From Rhyacichthys aspro (taxonomy: Eukaryota; Chordata; Actinopteri; Gobiiformes; Rhyacichthyidae), in assembly GCA_036850595.1 (NCBI GenBank), contig CM072166.1, forward strand, positions 15,084,758 through 15,148,757: a stretch of DNA of 64,000 nt, read 5' to 3'. Within the stretch, counting starts at the first letter, position 1. Each line of letters begins with the position of its first letter. A model generated the notes under the pieces. The model made no database searches. It was not told the origin of the DNA and was given only the letters and a program-made list of their open reading frames with translations. Position numbers and translations under genes: made by a program. Below, piece after piece: positions 12,830 to 24,098 of this stretch.

Positions 12830-13520
12830 GGCTTTGCCTCAGTTTGTCCTTGATCTTACCACCTAATTCTTCCCGTCTTATTGGTGAAACGGCTGAATGG
12901 CATTGACTGAACTAATTGCTGTGTGGTCGCGGTTGTCTAAAAGTGTTTGAGTGCCGGCGCATTATTAGCCGATACGTGGGCTCGTCCTTGGATATTAGTA
13001 ATCCAAAAGACCTTTTCATTCCGTTTCAAAGCACTTCACTCCAATGAAAGTGGCATTTTCATCAGTGTGTACTTAGCGATACCTAAGTGGGAGGAATGAC
13101 GGATTGTGAATATCTCCGCAAATGATTTCAGCATAAGGAGGATTTCAGGCCTAAAGGTCAGCGTTGGAACTGAGTCACGCTGCTCAAACAGACCATGAAA
13201 TGAGATCAATTTGAGGCTTTTTCTAAGTGATTTCCACCAATTTGTCTGGTGTTAGCGGCGGCTTTGCTTGTACGACCTCGCAGCGCTCGTCTCTGACAGA
13301 CCTGGCGAGAGTCCCATAGTCTTTTTGGGGCTTTTTTTTTTTTTTATTCCTCATTCCGTCTCTTATCTTCCGCAGCTGTTCCGTCCCTTATCATCAGTCA
13401 GCCTCGCTCTGTCATGTCCCAGACCGACAGATGCTTCATCCTCGCTGTTGCATCTGCCCCTGAACCGAGAAATACTTTATTCTGACAGTTCTGTTATGGC
13501 AAAGAGACCATAAATGTTTA
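12830..13520. promoter_or_regulatory. Possible conserved non-coding element, identical in both copies (copy A)
   Basis: A complex, non-repetitive block. From 12,824 to 13,538 (about 715 bp) I see no difference at all from copy B at 28,064-28,778, although sequence a few kilobases to the left differs by about 2%. It contains ATTATTAGCC and GATATTAGTAATCC motifs of homeodomain type. Identity between copies may reflect recent shared ancestry of two haplotypes, not constraint. Confidence 0.3.
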
Positions 13521-13899
13521 AAATGAGTTTAAAATGGGATTGAATCTATCCTGCCATCGAGTAAAGACAATCCAGTTACAGTGTTTTTTTTTTGGGCCAT
13601 GGCACATTTTTTACATTAAAAAAAATTCCACAGCACAACAAGAGCCAAACATTTTACAAAATGACACACTGTTGGACACTTTTGGTCAACACAACGACAC
13701 AGCGTAACTGCATTGATTTTCAAAAGGCAATGGCACCAAAACATCTTTTTAGTCGAAAACGTGAAATTGGCAGCATGACACAAAGGGAAAAAAAAAAATT
13801 ACAAATCTTTGCTATGCTCTATTGATTTCAATTGCATTTATTTTTTGTCATAAACACCCACACTGACTCTTGAAAAAAGCGCTTGACTTAGGCTCTCCA

Positions 13900-14200
13900 T
13901 GAAGAAATTGACAGTGCAGCATTGATTCTAAAGAGGCTGTGGCTGCTGACGGCTGTGTTTGCGTTCGCTGTTTGCCGTTTGAGTGCAGTTTACTGAACGG
14001 CTGCGCGGCTGACACTGACTGATGATGTCAAGTGAAATGTCCACAGAGCCGAGGACTGCTCTGTTGGTTTGACGGCACGCAATCCCAGAGTGGATGTGCG
14101 CCGCCTATGAAAATGTAGGGCCTATTCAAACCTTTCATTTCCGCGCTCGTGTTTGTGGTGTCGAGTTCCAGTGGTTCTGATATAACTGTGTGTACTTGTC
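13900..14200. promoter_or_regulatory. G+C-richer complex block (copy A)
   Basis: Non-repetitive and CpG-containing, with the matching block at about 29139-29439 showing almost no change. Function is unknown. Listed because it stands out from the A+T-rich, indel-bearing sequence on both sides. Confidence 0.2.
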
Positions 14201-14906
14201 TGCTTCCTTACTTCACGTCACATTGAGGCTTATCTCATGCTGTGTTAGCATTCTGCGCTAACAGTTGGTCCCTACAATGCTATAGGAAAACGCCCTTCAT
14301 TTTCTTATGGTCTCTAACTCTGATGAGAAGTGCTTCAGAGATGATTAAAGTTTGGAGCAATGACATTGGTTGACTGTGGCTCGTCTCATGTACATTCACA
14401 TTTAACCCTAAACATTTTATTTTAATGTTTAGGTTAATTATTTATGTGTGCTGCTATTTATTGTTATGTATCTTTTATCTATGTTTATGCCCGTTAGCAA
14501 CACAGCTCCTTACCAATTTTACATAGCAGTACATGCTCCTGAAAGTGGCACAAACTACATTTTTTTAGTTTTTTTTGTTTTGGTGAAAATAGAGTTATTG
14601 TAATAAAGTTTTGAAGGGAACTGTGTTATTTCTATTTGCGCAGTAAAAATAGACTTTTTAAAAGTGTAATCTGCATAATGATCACTGGCTTTGTCTGGAT
14701 TTTGTTGTTTTCATTGGGTTGCCCCACTACCACTAATATTATGTATTATAATATTATGCATATTTATGTATCAATCTGAACAGGAAATAATTAAACTTCC
14801 ATGATGCTTTAATTGACTTTAATTTGTTTCCCCAAGATGGGCAAATGCAAAAAGTATAATTTTGAGGCTATTATACAGCATTTAAATTTCTTCTGATCCT
14901 CTACAA

Positions 14907-15360
14907 CACACATGTCAAACTCAAGGCCCGGGGGCCAAATGTGGCCCCTTTGCCATGTTTTATGTGGCCCTTCAATGCTTTTAGAAGGTGATATATTTGG
15001 CACTAGGTTTAACTGGATTTGAACAGGTTTATGGATTTGAACATGTTTTAGATGGAGTTGAATCAGATCTGCTAAAACCTGTTCAAATCCAAATAAAACC
15101 TGTTCAAATCCAACTAAAACTTGTTCAAATCCAAATAAAATCCATTCAAATCCAACTAAAACCTGTTCAGATCCAACTAAAACCAGTTTCCATGAAAGCA
15201 AAAAAGAAAAAAGTTAAAATTAACCTTTTAAAACTCAAATTAAGATGAAACTTTACATTCCAAATTGAATCAAAACGTTTCAAGTGTCACAGTCTTTGGC
15301 CCCTGAGAGGATTCTTATTTTCTATTGTGGCCCCTCACTAGTTTGAGTTTGACACCCCTG
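14907..15360. mobile_element. hAT-like minisatellite element (locus 2, copy A)
   Basis: The left end is CACACATGTCAAACTCA. The right end is ...TTGAGTTTGACACCCCTG, whose reverse complement is the intact consensus CAGGGGTGTCAAACTCA. Flanking 8-mers CTCTACAA (14899-14906) and CTTTACAA (15361-15368) differ at one base. The left arm has two or three 21-bp units and the right arm about six in the opposite sense. The central TTTGTAGCAAAAA spacer of loci 1, 3 and 4 is missing. The long open frames on both strands here are translations of the minisatellite, not genes. Confidence 0.85.
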
Positions 15361-16697
15361 CTTTACAACAAAAAACTGAAGTTTACCCATTGCATCTTTA
15401 CTACAACCGTTCAACCACTATTCAACGGCCAGAAAGTGCACGTTTTCATCTCGACATTTTAAATCTAGAAGTGGAAGTCATGTTACAATTTTATTATAAT
15501 TGAAAATAAAACGCAAACTTTTGTGCATGGATGAAAGCAACACCAGTTTCCATATGAGTCAAGTGATGTTTAAAGGTTTTTAATGTTAACATCTCCATAG
15601 TCTCATATTCCGCGAAATGTTACATTAGCTGTTAAAATGCCCTTCAAGAGATCAATAATCAGCATATAAATAGACTGTATAAATGTACATTTTCTCAATA
15701 GCTGTCATATTAGCCTGTCATGCACATCTTGTTTTTCCATCAAAGTACATTATTTGCCCAGTCTCACTTTACTCTCTGCCATCACAAACACCGCCGACAC
15801 TGACACTACACCAGCCATCTCCACACAGCTACGCTTTAACTGTAAAAACCAATATCCGCCCCATTTACCCCAACACTTTCTCATACCCGGGTTAAAAAAT
15901 AAATAAAAATCACATTATTGAAACACACGGCGTGACTGCGGGGCTTTTTTGCCAAGTCGTGAAATGAGGCTCTGATAGGTGTACATCAATGGCGTTCCCC
16001 CGGGTACAGCTGTCAAATCTGACACTAATGTAAGAAGCGGTGAAGGGATATTGGTAATGTCTCTGTCTTTCAGGCAGACAGGCGCTACTCATCGTCTCGA
16101 TCACACAAGTCATCTCTTTGACACCGACATGGAATAACCTCCATTTTATGTCAGAAAAGCAGGTTATGGCACTTGATAGTCCTTGCTAACGCCTCAGTGT
16201 GCCATGTTTATCTCAAGGGCATGAAGACTGGAAGGTGATGGTTTGTATAAGAAGAGGAGAAGATCATTTAGTGGAATGTTGTGAAGGGTATCTAAGAATG
16301 TTAACCAGTCATGACCAAAACCAAGGGTAAGATGTACTAAGGCAGTGTTTCTCCAGCTTTTCTTAATGAGTAGCATCTCATCAGGTATAGCTCTCTCCAA
16401 ATGCCACCTACTCTTCTGTGTTTTATTACAGGTCACAAAGAGTAAGGAGTATAATTAGATAGGTGTCAATACAAAGTACTTTAAACTGGGTCATTTTTAT
16501 TCTAAAATGAATAATCTATAATATTACCAAATGTATAAAAGACTAAACTAGGACTAAGCCTATGATTAATACTTATAATAAAAAGTTTGAAGGTAAGAGG
16601 ACTACATTTAAAACTAGAAAAGATAAAGTTTAATGTTGAAAAGTTAACTGCTGAAAGTAAAAGAAATATCTCGTAACATTTATGTATTTTTAATTTT

Positions 16698-16703
<6 letters not shown>

Positions 16704-16786
<83 letters not shown>
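16704..16786. repeat. (AT)n microsatellite followed by a poly-T tract (copy A)
   Basis: About 33 AT units (16704-16769) followed by about 17 T. The matching tract in copy B has about 35 units. Such tracts are prone to polymerase slippage and assembly error. Confidence 0.95.
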
Positions 16787-16787
<1 letters not shown>

Positions 16788-18479
16788 CTCTACAATATTC
16801 AACACATTTGCCTGACAGTGTATTTGCTTTGACACAGAAAACACAAAGAATCCCACAGCATATTTTATTGGGATTATAAACATCTTTTTAGTAAAACAAT
16901 AAAATATATTTGTAACTAACACAATAAAACAGTAGTTAAGCATTAATAGATGTGTAATTAACAATGAATAAATAAACTCTTGATGGACACTGATATATCA
17001 TTTATATGTATAATCATACATGGGTTTATTGTTAAGACTAAAACATTTATAACATTTATGACGTAATAGTGATTATTAATGTTGGCTTAATGCTTTGTTA
17101 AAAATGAATTAAGGTTTAATTAAGTTGTAACAAACACTCAACTAATGCGTAATAGCAATAATTCTAAGGTGTTATTTTTATTTTATTTTTTTTTACAATT
17201 CAAATATAATGGCAGACGTGAGTATATATGAAATGAGCTACATTACAAATACATTAAATTAGTTTCCTTCAAAGTATTCAAAATCAAACTGAAGCGGACA
17301 TTTGGACCAAATGCACAAAATGGAGGAGGAAAGAGGAGGGGAAAGTGGAGAATACATCGGATTAAAAAATACGTAAAACACACAGATTATGTTAATGTAT
17401 GTTTTGTATTGCACTCTATTTGCCTCCTGTGCAGTTGATTATTTCTTTCCTACTGAGTGATTTAAAATATGTCTTACATCAGTGCATTTGAAGTTTTGTA
17501 TTAATTTTACAGGCCTTACTCCAGTCTAATTATTATATTTCTTGACTGAAACTGTAAAGTGAGCTGCTAAAGACACAGCATATTCACTCCATTAAAATCC
17601 GTCTACTGTAGGCACACACCTCATCTCGCAGAAGTATAGCGTAAAAGCAAACCTATACAAAGGAACAATGTGAGTTCTTAGTGCAGAGCTTGGTCAGGTG
17701 TAAAAATGCCATGTCAGTTCTTTATAAAGGCCTCATATTGTTACTGTGCAATCAGTCTAAATGCCTACATCCGTACTGCGCTGTTTACTTCCACGTCTAT
17801 CAACTAAATTGGTCCTTACTGACAACGCAAGGTTATTTCTTATACTTCACATATACAACTGTTCCATTTCTCTAAACCACTCCGACGATGTTTGAATCCA
17901 GGGTTGCTCTGCCTCTGTTGCCTGCAGAAGTGACAAAGCACAGGCCCAACCCGCGACAGTACAAGGAGATTATCTTCTTGTTTGTTTGGTTTGTAATTGG
18001 GCACCATCTACTTCAGGGATAAGATAAGCAGCAGTTGGGAAAGTAGAAGAGAATGAGACTCCAAATGCTCTCATAAACCTGTGTTATATGGAGGCGACTG
18101 GCCCATAGAGGGGACGGTAGGGTCAAATTTTAAACGTAATGCATGATAAATAGGTGCTTTGTGTGAAATGACGTAGTAAACTGTTAAATAAAATGGTACA
18201 CATGTCATGGTTTAGTGCATTTATGCGGACGTCATAAATAAATGGATTTTGTTTCTAAATTTTAAAAGGAAACTCATCTGATCTATTAGCGTCATGTATT
18301 TGCTATTGCTATCTCCAATTTCACACCGCATTTTCAACACAGCCTCTGAAGTCATTTCTTTTCTTAATGCTTTGTTTTTTACGCTAAACTTACACTTTTT
18401 TAAATAAATTCTACTACTCTCATGTTCGAGCATTTTGTGTCTGGCAATGTCATGCAGCTCTGTAGTCATTAAGCCTGTC

Positions 18480-18800
18480 TTTATGTAAATACAAATCAAT
18501 CTAGCTCATTTTCTACCATTTGCTAATGCAAATGAGCCGCGTATGCCTAATGTCAGTGAGGCTGGGCTTGTGTATGTGTTGGCAGTCATTACGGAAAGGA
18601 ACGGCCCCCTCATCCTCAATCACTTCTGTACCGTTCTACAAGGTCTCGAAATGTCATGAGCGCTCACTGTGAAATTGCAATTAGGAACGTAATAAATAAG
18701 CACTGGAGAAACAGGCTCTCCCAGGTCCCGGACGGACAGAGGGACGTCCAGCTAATTAAGATTTTATGATCAATTACTGGGATCTGCTGTGAGTCTGAGG
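18480..18800. promoter_or_regulatory. Possible conserved non-coding element with octamer palindrome (copy A)
   Basis: A complex block with the POU octamer ATGCAAAT inside a palindrome at 18517-18534, a CAATTAGG motif near 18680 and a CTAATTAAGATT motif near 18753. Copy B (about 33768-34088) appears identical. The mix of POU and homeodomain cores resembles vertebrate developmental enhancers. This is inference from motifs only. Confidence 0.35.
18517..18534. promoter_or_regulatory. Octamer palindrome resembling a POU dimer (PORE-like) site, copy A
   Basis: The sequence CATTTGCTAATGCAAATG has perfect 7-bp inverted arms (CATTTGC / GCAAATG) around TAAT and includes the exact octamer ATGCAAAT. The known PORE dimer site for Oct factors has the form ATTTG-N5-CAAAT; here the outer half-sites are the same but the spacing is one base longer. 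The matching site in copy B is 33805-33822. Confidence 0.35.
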
Positions 18801-19046
18801 AATCGTTTGCGGAGTTGGTCAAGTGCAGTGGGAGTTTGCTTTGTTTTGTTGCTGCTTACTGTTTTTTGTAGATGTCAATCCAGTTTCAGTAGACAAGGAC
18901 AAGTTTCCGTTGAGAGGTATGGTCGCCTTTGTGTTGGTGCTTTACTGCATGGTTTGGTTCAGGTAAACTCTGAAATGACAATTGTTTTGATTGTTGTGTG
19001 CACAGGAGAGCCCAAATTAAATAAAAAATTAAGCCCTTTTTACAAA

Positions 19047-19305
19047 TCGTCAGCCTAATAGCATAATTGCCAAAAGTCATTTTTTTGGCCATGTTGATAT
19101 ATCTACCTTACTCTACTCTCCTAACACTGCTGCTTCACTATGCATCATTGGCTGTGTCCTCAGCCTATCAGAGAGCTTTTAATATTTTTTTTTCTATTAA
19201 AGTATAAATAAAAAGTTTTTACGTATGTGCTAAAAAAAAAGTTTTAAATTTTTTTTTCCAAAACCTTAAAATATGATTTAGGCAATTATGCTATTAGGCT
19301 AACGA
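19047..19305. mobile_element. Short element or foldback with 25-bp inverted ends (copy A)
   Basis: The arms at 19047-19071 and 19281-19305 are inverted repeats matching at 24 of 25 positions (core AGCCTAATAGCATAATTGCC). Similarity continues weakly inward. The 209-bp interior is A+T-rich with long A and T runs and has no coding capacity. The form is that of a MITE, but no target-site duplication is clear, so the superfamily is unknown and a non-mobile hairpin is possible. The copy B counterpart is 34335-34589. Confidence 0.5.
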
Positions 19306-20039
19306 CATGCAGTCTTTCCCATCAATGTTTCTGCATTTTACCAGAACAGTTTCATGTGTGAAAAGAGTCAGAACTGATTTCCCAATATATCTGTACTGGC
19401 AATTTACCAAGTCAAGACCTCGTAATATTGCAGGGAATTAACTGGGAAGACTAGGAGAAGAGAAAGGGCATGTGTTTAGGTGATTACGTTGGACAACAAT
19501 CTAAATGAACCAAAAAGAGACAACAGAAAAAACTTCAGAGAGCAATTCATTTCCTGTCTGGACTCTGGACGCAGAACAGTGAACATCTCCTGCTTTGATA
19601 CAGCAGAGAGGGACTGCTGCCAGAGCACTACACCGCCTCTGAGTGCTCTGGGACTGCTCCTTGAGAAGAGTGAGAGAGCGATACGTGCTTTCACATCAGA
19701 GTCTCTAAAAGTCTCCGATAACACCAGGAAAAGTCGGTAGAAAAAGAGTCGCTGCAGGAGTCTGAATACTGCACATGCAAAGTTGCAACAGCGGTCCTGC
19801 ACAGTCTTCACGGAAGTCAAGTGTGAAAAGAGGTGACACGGTAATGTTCTGGTAACGAGGTGCATGTGTAATTAACTGTGAACCATGTGTAAAAGAGGCT
19901 ATTTGAAATTTCCCCATGCTAATTTCATTTTTTTCTATTTTTAATTGTTCACAAGTACACATTAGCACCTACTGGTCAATAGTCTTTCTCATTTTCTCTG
20001 TCTCGATCCACTCCGATCTTAGTTTCCACACTACTACTC

Positions 20040-20660
20040 TATAAATTGACGGCGTGCGACTTGCGTTTTTTTCCCTCAAACAGCTCCCCCGCCTGCATCA
20101 CCCCCCACCACCACCACCAATCCGTGTGGATCCGTTTGGCGTGGGAAAGGGTTGTGAAGTTCAGCGGGCAGATTTAAAGTGGCTATAAAGTTCCCCACGG
20201 CGTCTTCTCTCTGCTTTTCTCATGGATCCCAGCCGCAATCACTCCCCCGTTCGCAGGGAATAACGAGACGGAAGCGGAGATAAGGATGGATAGATGGAGG
20301 AGTGGGGGTTAGGCTGTCGGGAGGGCGGCGGGGTCGTCCTCGGAGGCCTCAGACTGTAATGCTCTTCAGGTTGAAACAAGGTCATGGACAATTAGAGGTG
20401 AAATGGCTGACTTGGTAAACAGCGGTCCTCGGCGGGGCCCGTCTCGAATGCAGACAAATTCCACGGTGCGTCTGAGAGGAAGTGCAGTCGGGCATGTGTC
20501 ATTAGCGGCGGCCGCTCGGATCGCCTCCTGATCGCTCCAATCAAAAACACGAACACAAGCAATCACTCTACCTTTGTCTGGCTCATCCTTTTTCAAGCTT
20601 TTCCTCTCCAATTTCCCCAAAGAAATACTTCCAGTCATCACAAACACCTCTCATGCTCGC
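20040..20660. promoter_or_regulatory. G+C-rich block, possible conserved non-coding element (copy A)
   Basis: One of the most G+C-rich parts of the segment, with CpGs, a CACC-rich run at about 20098-20119 and GCGGCGGCCGCTC near 20508. It contains ACAATTAGAGG and TGTCATTAGCGG homeodomain-type cores. Copy B (about 35322-35935) differs mainly in homopolymer lengths and a few substitutions. A 93-codon frame on the minus strand has no recognisable product. It could be a CpG-rich promoter or enhancer; neither is shown. Confidence 0.3.
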
Positions 20661-21173
20661 TTTTTGTTGCAAGAGCTTTTCCCTGTCTTTCTCACGTCTC
20701 GCCTCATAGTCAAGGTGCAGTATTGACATGAGAGGTGTGAAGTGGTCCTGTAATTATACCAAAATGGGTGAGTGTAACTGAGGAGAGAGATGGCTCGGAT
20801 GATTGGTGGAACTAAGAAAGATTATTTGATAAAATCGGATACGGTGAAAGTGCATGTGAATTCAAAACTTACCTTAATCTGTATTTACATTGATAACCTG
20901 ACAAATACAATATTATAAGCAAAAATGAGCAATCATCCATTGCTCGGATTTCGATTGTTTTCTTATCCATAATTGATTAAATTTATACTGCATGATTAGG
21001 AATGTACTCTTTTATTTCTCGTTTTGTTCTGTGTACATGCACACAAACACTTGTCATTCCACTTTGTACTTTTCTACATTTTTTGGGGGCAAATGCCATG
21101 TTCAGAAAGCTGTTAATAAACAGAAACAGTCAGATGTGGTTTATATCTCATTCAGAAACACTACTTTTTGTTA

Positions 21174-21272
21174 NNNNNNNNNNNNNNNNNNNNNNNNNNN
21201 NNNNNNNNNNNNNNNNNNNNNNNNNNNNNNNNNNNNNNNNNNNNNNNNNNNNNNNNNNNNNNNNNNNNNNNN
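21174..21272. other. Assembly gap, 99 N
   Basis: An unbroken run of N, close to the 100-N placeholder that many scaffolders insert for gaps of unknown size. It sits exactly at the junction of the two 15-kb copies, with no additional known base on either side. The N count should not be read as a physical distance. Confidence 0.99.
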
Positions 21273-23478
21273 GTCTCTCTCTCAATTCCTTCACTTGATC
21301 CTGCGGGAAATGACAATGTTTCAGTCTGCTGCCATTATTTTCACACATCAAAGCCTTGAAATTGAACCAGACTTGAATTGAAAAAAAAAAAAAGGAAAAG
21401 AAAGTCTCTGATCGCGTCATTCACCTTTGCATCAGTCTCTGGGTTTGTCAGTGTATATGCCTGTGTCTGCACCCTCCCATAAACTGCTGGAGTGTGTCGC
21501 CTGGGCTTTTCAGTCCCCACACTCCCCTGGTGGACACATTTAGAATGGTTCACCTTGCATCAGACATATACATCATGCAATAATAATAATAATATTATCT
21601 TTATGTTAGCAAATTTTTATGACCCACACCTGCTACAGAAAAGGACTATGCCTGAAACATTTTTGGTGTTAAATGATTTAAATATATTTATTTTTCTGCA
21701 AATTGCAATCATTCTGTTTTCATGAATAAAGCTCGCACTTATGAATAATGAACAGAACTTGCATTTACATAAGGTTGAATATAATTTCGAAATATAGTTA
21801 GGCCAGACATGTCTTTGAGAGAGTTTTGTAAAAAGTTGGAGTAAGCAAAAGTTGGAGAAAAAAACAAAAAAAAAAGCTTTTAGTTTGTTTGTCAAAGTCT
21901 TAATGGCTCTAGAAGGGTGTTAGAGCATAAAATGCGCTCATAAAGAAGACACTAATGCACCCAGGGCCACTCCAAACTCCATTGTGAACTGTTCTCTGTG
22001 GTATATTAATATAACACACTTCTCACAGTTAAATCAAAGACTGATTTTAAAGCAAGTCCAAAATGGAAAGGAGTCTTATGAGGCAGAGAACTGCAAGTTT
22101 GGTCCGAGTTCTGAAGTAACTTTTCCAGTTTTGTTCTTTTCAATGATTTGAACTTGGAAAGTCTGAAAGAATAAATAAGTTCTGAATAAATAGTCATCTG
22201 ACCTGAGCAACCTGGGGCTCACAGGTGTGCCAGGAGAGGCAATCCGTACGCATTATGTAACCCTGATGCCACATGGGGGCATCACACTTATTGAACGCTT
22301 TTTTGCATCAAACTTAAGTTTTATGTCATACTAATAGTAATCAGTAGCTTTTCTAACTTGCCCAGGTCACTCTTATGTAGGTGCCAACATGGTTATCCCA
22401 TACTATAAAAGGATTTTGGTATAGAATCAATGGGAATTCCCTAAATCATATGATTTTTTTTAAATCTACAAAACAGTTTCCTTTGCAACATCTATTTAAA
22501 ATTGTCTAGTAGTGCCTGTCCCTGACTGAATGTAACAATCACTACACATCCCAGCACCCCAGACTCTGAATATTAGCACAACATTTGTAGCATAATAATG
22601 TTAATATTGGAGGACATGCCCCATTCCAAGCAGAAACAACATGGTTGTCTCCTACTGACCACCAGCTCTCTCTTTTGGATTAATTTAAACAATTTTACAA
22701 GTAAGTATTAGGCCTGTAGTATTTGTTTCCTTTATTCTAAATATGTTTAGTGTTAGAAAACTGAAATATTTTTTTTTCCCCAAAATTAATTCTCACAAAA
22801 TAAAAAACTAAAATAGAATGGAACAGAACAGAACTGTACTACCTATGGCAATATACAGTATATATAGTAACAATTGATAGACTGATTAAATTATAATAAA
22901 TTCACATGTTGAAAGATAAAAAAAATAACTTTCAACAAGTCATTTCCTCTTATTGTGCAGAACTGCACTATGGCGTCTGAATTAGTCATGTTCATTTCTT
23001 TTTATTGTTAGGTATGAAACTGTTTCATGTTGATTAAATTCATTTTTAAGATGCACTTTTTGAATTTATGGAGTGATCAATGCCTAATAATAATTGGACT
23101 TTGTTAAAATTTTTGTGGTGAAATCTGTTAGCACTAAGACCCACTGTTACCAGAGATTACTCAAAAAAAGAAAAAAATGATCAAAACAAATTATTTTCTG
23201 GATCAGAGGCTTAAAAACAGGTTAAAAAGGATTAAAAAAACATTAAAATAAATAAATAAAATTTCAGAGGGTTAACAAAATTGAGCATTGTTCCATTTTC
23301 TGCATCTATAGAAGCAAAAAGTCATTTTACTGGGTTTTATTTATGTTTTCAGTTACATACTACATTTCACTCAGTGCACTGTACATTTGAACACACTCCA
23401 CAATAGAGTGTTTGTTTTGTGTTTGTTTGTTCTATCATGATGCTTTTAAGCATACACATTTTGCAAATGTCTGCTGAC

Positions 23479-24098
23479 AATGGCACCATTTGGATGATGC
23501 CACTATTATAGTCCAATCAAGTGAGCCATCTGGACGCCCGTTTAACTGCACATTAGAGCGACCTGCCGAGCGGCTCTAACTCTGCCTCAGCTTTTACAAT
23601 GACTAACAATTACCCAACAGCTACAAAAAAAAAAAAAAAAAAAAACCACGACCCTTTTTTGACAGTGTAACACCAAAGAACTGAGCAAATGAGGTGTGAT
23701 GGCACAACAGCTGCCAACGTGATATGGGAGCAGACAGGGATGGGCGGGACATGTCGAGTGCAATGGGAGCTGGGAGTCAAGCGTTCCCAGCAGTCGGCGA
23801 TGGCTGAGCATGTAGGTGTGGAGCTCTACAGGGGGTTTCGGCTCAGATACGTGCGTACGGCAAAGCGTCAAACAGCTGGGCCTCTTTTTGAAGTACCCAG
23901 GTGCGGAGGGGAGCGACAGCTGCGCCGCTCCGTTTCCCGGCTTTTCGCGAGTCGCAGGGAGCCTGACAAGATGAAAATCCCCCCTTGATCTACGACAGTA
24001 CCGTCACACACCCGCCCCGCTCCTAAACCCTCCCCGGATCATTCGCTGGCTGTCAAACAAGGACTGGTGCGGAGCCGGGCAGATGGGCCGCTTCCAAA
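23479..24098. promoter_or_regulatory. G+C-richer complex block, possible conserved non-coding element (copy B)
   Basis: Counterpart of 8041-8660, with substitutions such as CCCCAGATCGTTCG to CCCCGGATCATTCG near its right edge. The 99-codon frame of copy A persists here, but without protein character. Confidence 0.25.

Larger units (their letters stand above)
5841..21173 (+). repeat. Copy A of a 15-kb head-to-tail duplicated segment
   Basis: This segment aligns end to end with 21273-36417. The left boundary is a TC run (six TC units here, five in copy B) followed by CTCAATTCCTTCACTTGATC. The right boundary is CTACTTTTTGTTA, which stops at the first N of the gap. Copy A is 188 bp longer. Indels present here and absent from copy B include 34 bp at 9997-10030, 28 bp at 11344-11371 and 32 bp at 20904-20935, plus 116 bp of net length in the hAT-like element at 11412. 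All smaller features in the segment occur at matching places in copy B. I infer this is one haplotype of a locus whose other haplotype follows the gap. Confidence 0.95.

Noticed and set aside
14809..15201. 130-codon frame with a repetitive FEQVLVGFEQVL-type translation
   Set aside because: It is the translation of the 21-bp minisatellite inside the hAT-like element; a 21-bp period keeps frame automatically.
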